Shown: positions 6,493-7,164 of the stretch, piece after piece | Position numbering within the stretch: the stretch's first letter is position 1 | Layout: each line of letters opens with the position of its first letter | Assembly: GCA_035690065.1 (NCBI GenBank) | Contig: DASSKW010000110.1 | Coordinates: 1 to 7,164, forward strand | Origin: DASSKW01 sp035690065 | GTDB taxonomy: Bacteria; Pseudomonadota; Gammaproteobacteria; Natronospirales; REEB76 | Length of the DNA stretch: 7,164 nucleotides | Direction of reading: 5' to 3' | Translations under genes and position numbers: made by a program | Notes under the pieces: generated by a model | Seen by the model: the letters and a program-made list of their open reading frames with translations, nothing else | Told to the model about the DNA's origin: nothing | Database searches by the model: none

Positions 6493-7164
6493 ATGCCCGA
6501 TAATCGCAACAGCACGCTCCGCACCCTGATCCCGTTCCTGTGGGAATTCCGGGGTCGGACCCTGCTGGCGCTGGCATTCCTGGTCGCCGCCAAGCTCGCG
6601 ACCGTCACCATCCCGGTGGCCCTGAAGTACATCGTGGATGCATTGAACCCCAAACACGGCGACGCATTGGTGCTGCCACTGGCATTGCTGATCGGGTACG
6701 GTGCGTTGCGTTTCGCCAGCACCCTGTTCGGCGAACTGCGTGATCTCGTATTCGAGTTCGCTGCCTTGCGCGCAGTACGTCGCATTGCCTTGCGCGTATT
6801 CCGGCATCTGCACGACCTGGATCTGGCCTTCCATCTCGAACGCCAGACCGGCGGCCTGTCGCGCGATATCGAACGCGGTACGCGCGGTATCAGTTTCGTG
6901 CTGAGCTTCATGCTGTTCAACATCCTGCCGACACTGCTCGAGATCGGATTGGTTACCAGCATCTTTCTGTGGAACTTCTCGGCCTGGTTCGCCGTAATCA
7001 TCCTGATCTCGGTGGTGGTGTATATCGGCTTCTCGATCATCGTCACCGAATGGCGCATGAAACATGTGCGGCAGATGAACGAGCTGGATTCGAAAGCCAA
7101 TACCCGCGCGGTAGACAGTCTGCTCAACTATGAGACGGTGAAATATTTCACCAACGAGGAATTC
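6493..7164 (+). CDS. Atm1/HMT1-type ABC exporter, N-terminal part (truncated by window end)
   Basis: The open frame from ATG 6493 runs to the last base (224 codons) without a stop. It is the membrane domain of a half-size ABC exporter of the Atm1/ABCB7/HMT1 group, which in bacteria exports glutathione-derived or metal-glutathione compounds and in mitochondria supports cytosolic Fe-S protein assembly. Diagnostic stretches are the Leu-rich first helix (23-41), HLERQTGGLSRDIERGTRGI (about 113-132), SFMLFNILPTLLEIG (about 137-151), hydrophobic helices at 152-180, and AVDSLLNYETVKYFTNEEF at the end. The last stretch is highly typical of Atm1-like proteins. The Walker A, signature and Walker B motifs must lie beyond the window. 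It is divergent from the FmdB-type gene. There is no good Shine-Dalgarno sequence (only a GGA about nine bases upstream), but no other in-frame start codon exists nearby. Confidence 0.9.
   Translation, partial: MPDNRNSTLRTLIPFLWEFRGRTLLALAFLVAAKLATVTIPVALKYIVDALNPKHGDALVLPLALLIGYGALRFASTLFGELRDLVFEFAALRAVRRIALRVFRHLHDLDLAFHLERQTGGLSRDIERGTRGISFVLSFMLFNILPTLLEIGLVTSIFLWNFSAWFAVIILISVVVYIGFSIIVTEWRMKHVRQMNELDSKANTRAVDSLLNYETVKYFTNEEF

Noticed and set aside
6400..7065. 221- and 220-codon minus-strand frames opposite the ABC exporter
   Set aside because: Both are antisense to a clear Atm1-type membrane domain and overlap each other in different frames; neither has credible family motifs.

Overview
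The window is a piece of a proteobacterial chromosome, most likely gammaproteobacterial. This is judged from the closeness of AspRS and NudB to the Pseudomonas and E. coli proteins and from the gene order FmdB-type protein / DUF502 / aspS / nudB. The species cannot be named. The housekeeping genes are GC-rich; the first ~1.49 kb is visibly less so.

Layout. Positions ~4-1490 are an apparently intact insertion sequence of the IS110/IS1111 family. It has one minus-strand DEDD transposase, 11-bp subterminal inverted repeats at 7-17 and 1474-1484, and ~375 bases of structured non-coding DNA downstream of the transposase. That is where IS1111-type elements encode their seekRNA/bridge (guide) RNA. 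The element abuts the stop codon of nadA. Reading back along the minus strand from 6362 is a run of co-oriented genes: an FmdB-type zinc-ribbon protein (6362-6012), a DUF502 membrane protein (6003-5317), aspS (5139-3355), nudB (3194-2757) and nadA (2589-1489). A divergent plus-strand gene starts at 6493 and runs off the window; it is the transmembrane part of an Atm1/HMT1-type ABC exporter. A plausible sigma70 promoter for the minus-strand run lies at 6399-6426.

Intergenic DNA carries palindromic repeats. Two head-to-head REP-like units sit between nudB and nadA (2670-2751). A CCCTCTCCC/GGGAGAGGG family occurs in one copy between aspS and nudB, where it supplies the nudB ribosome binding site, and in a large inverted pair between the DUF502 gene and aspS.

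How the genes fit together. aspS (translation), nudB (folate synthesis) and nadA (NAD synthesis, Fe-S enzyme) are core metabolism; the FmdB and DUF502 proteins are conserved but poorly understood neighbours. AspRS carries the His associated with non-discriminating enzymes, which predicts that the cell makes Asn-tRNA(Asn) through GatCAB. The most interesting part is the insertion sequence: its 3' non-coding segment can be folded into several stem-loops, and two of them contain short matches to the two element/chromosome junctions. This is a candidate guide-RNA system of a recently described kind rather than a wholly new one. I see no CRISPR array, tRNA, rRNA or unknown multi-gene system.
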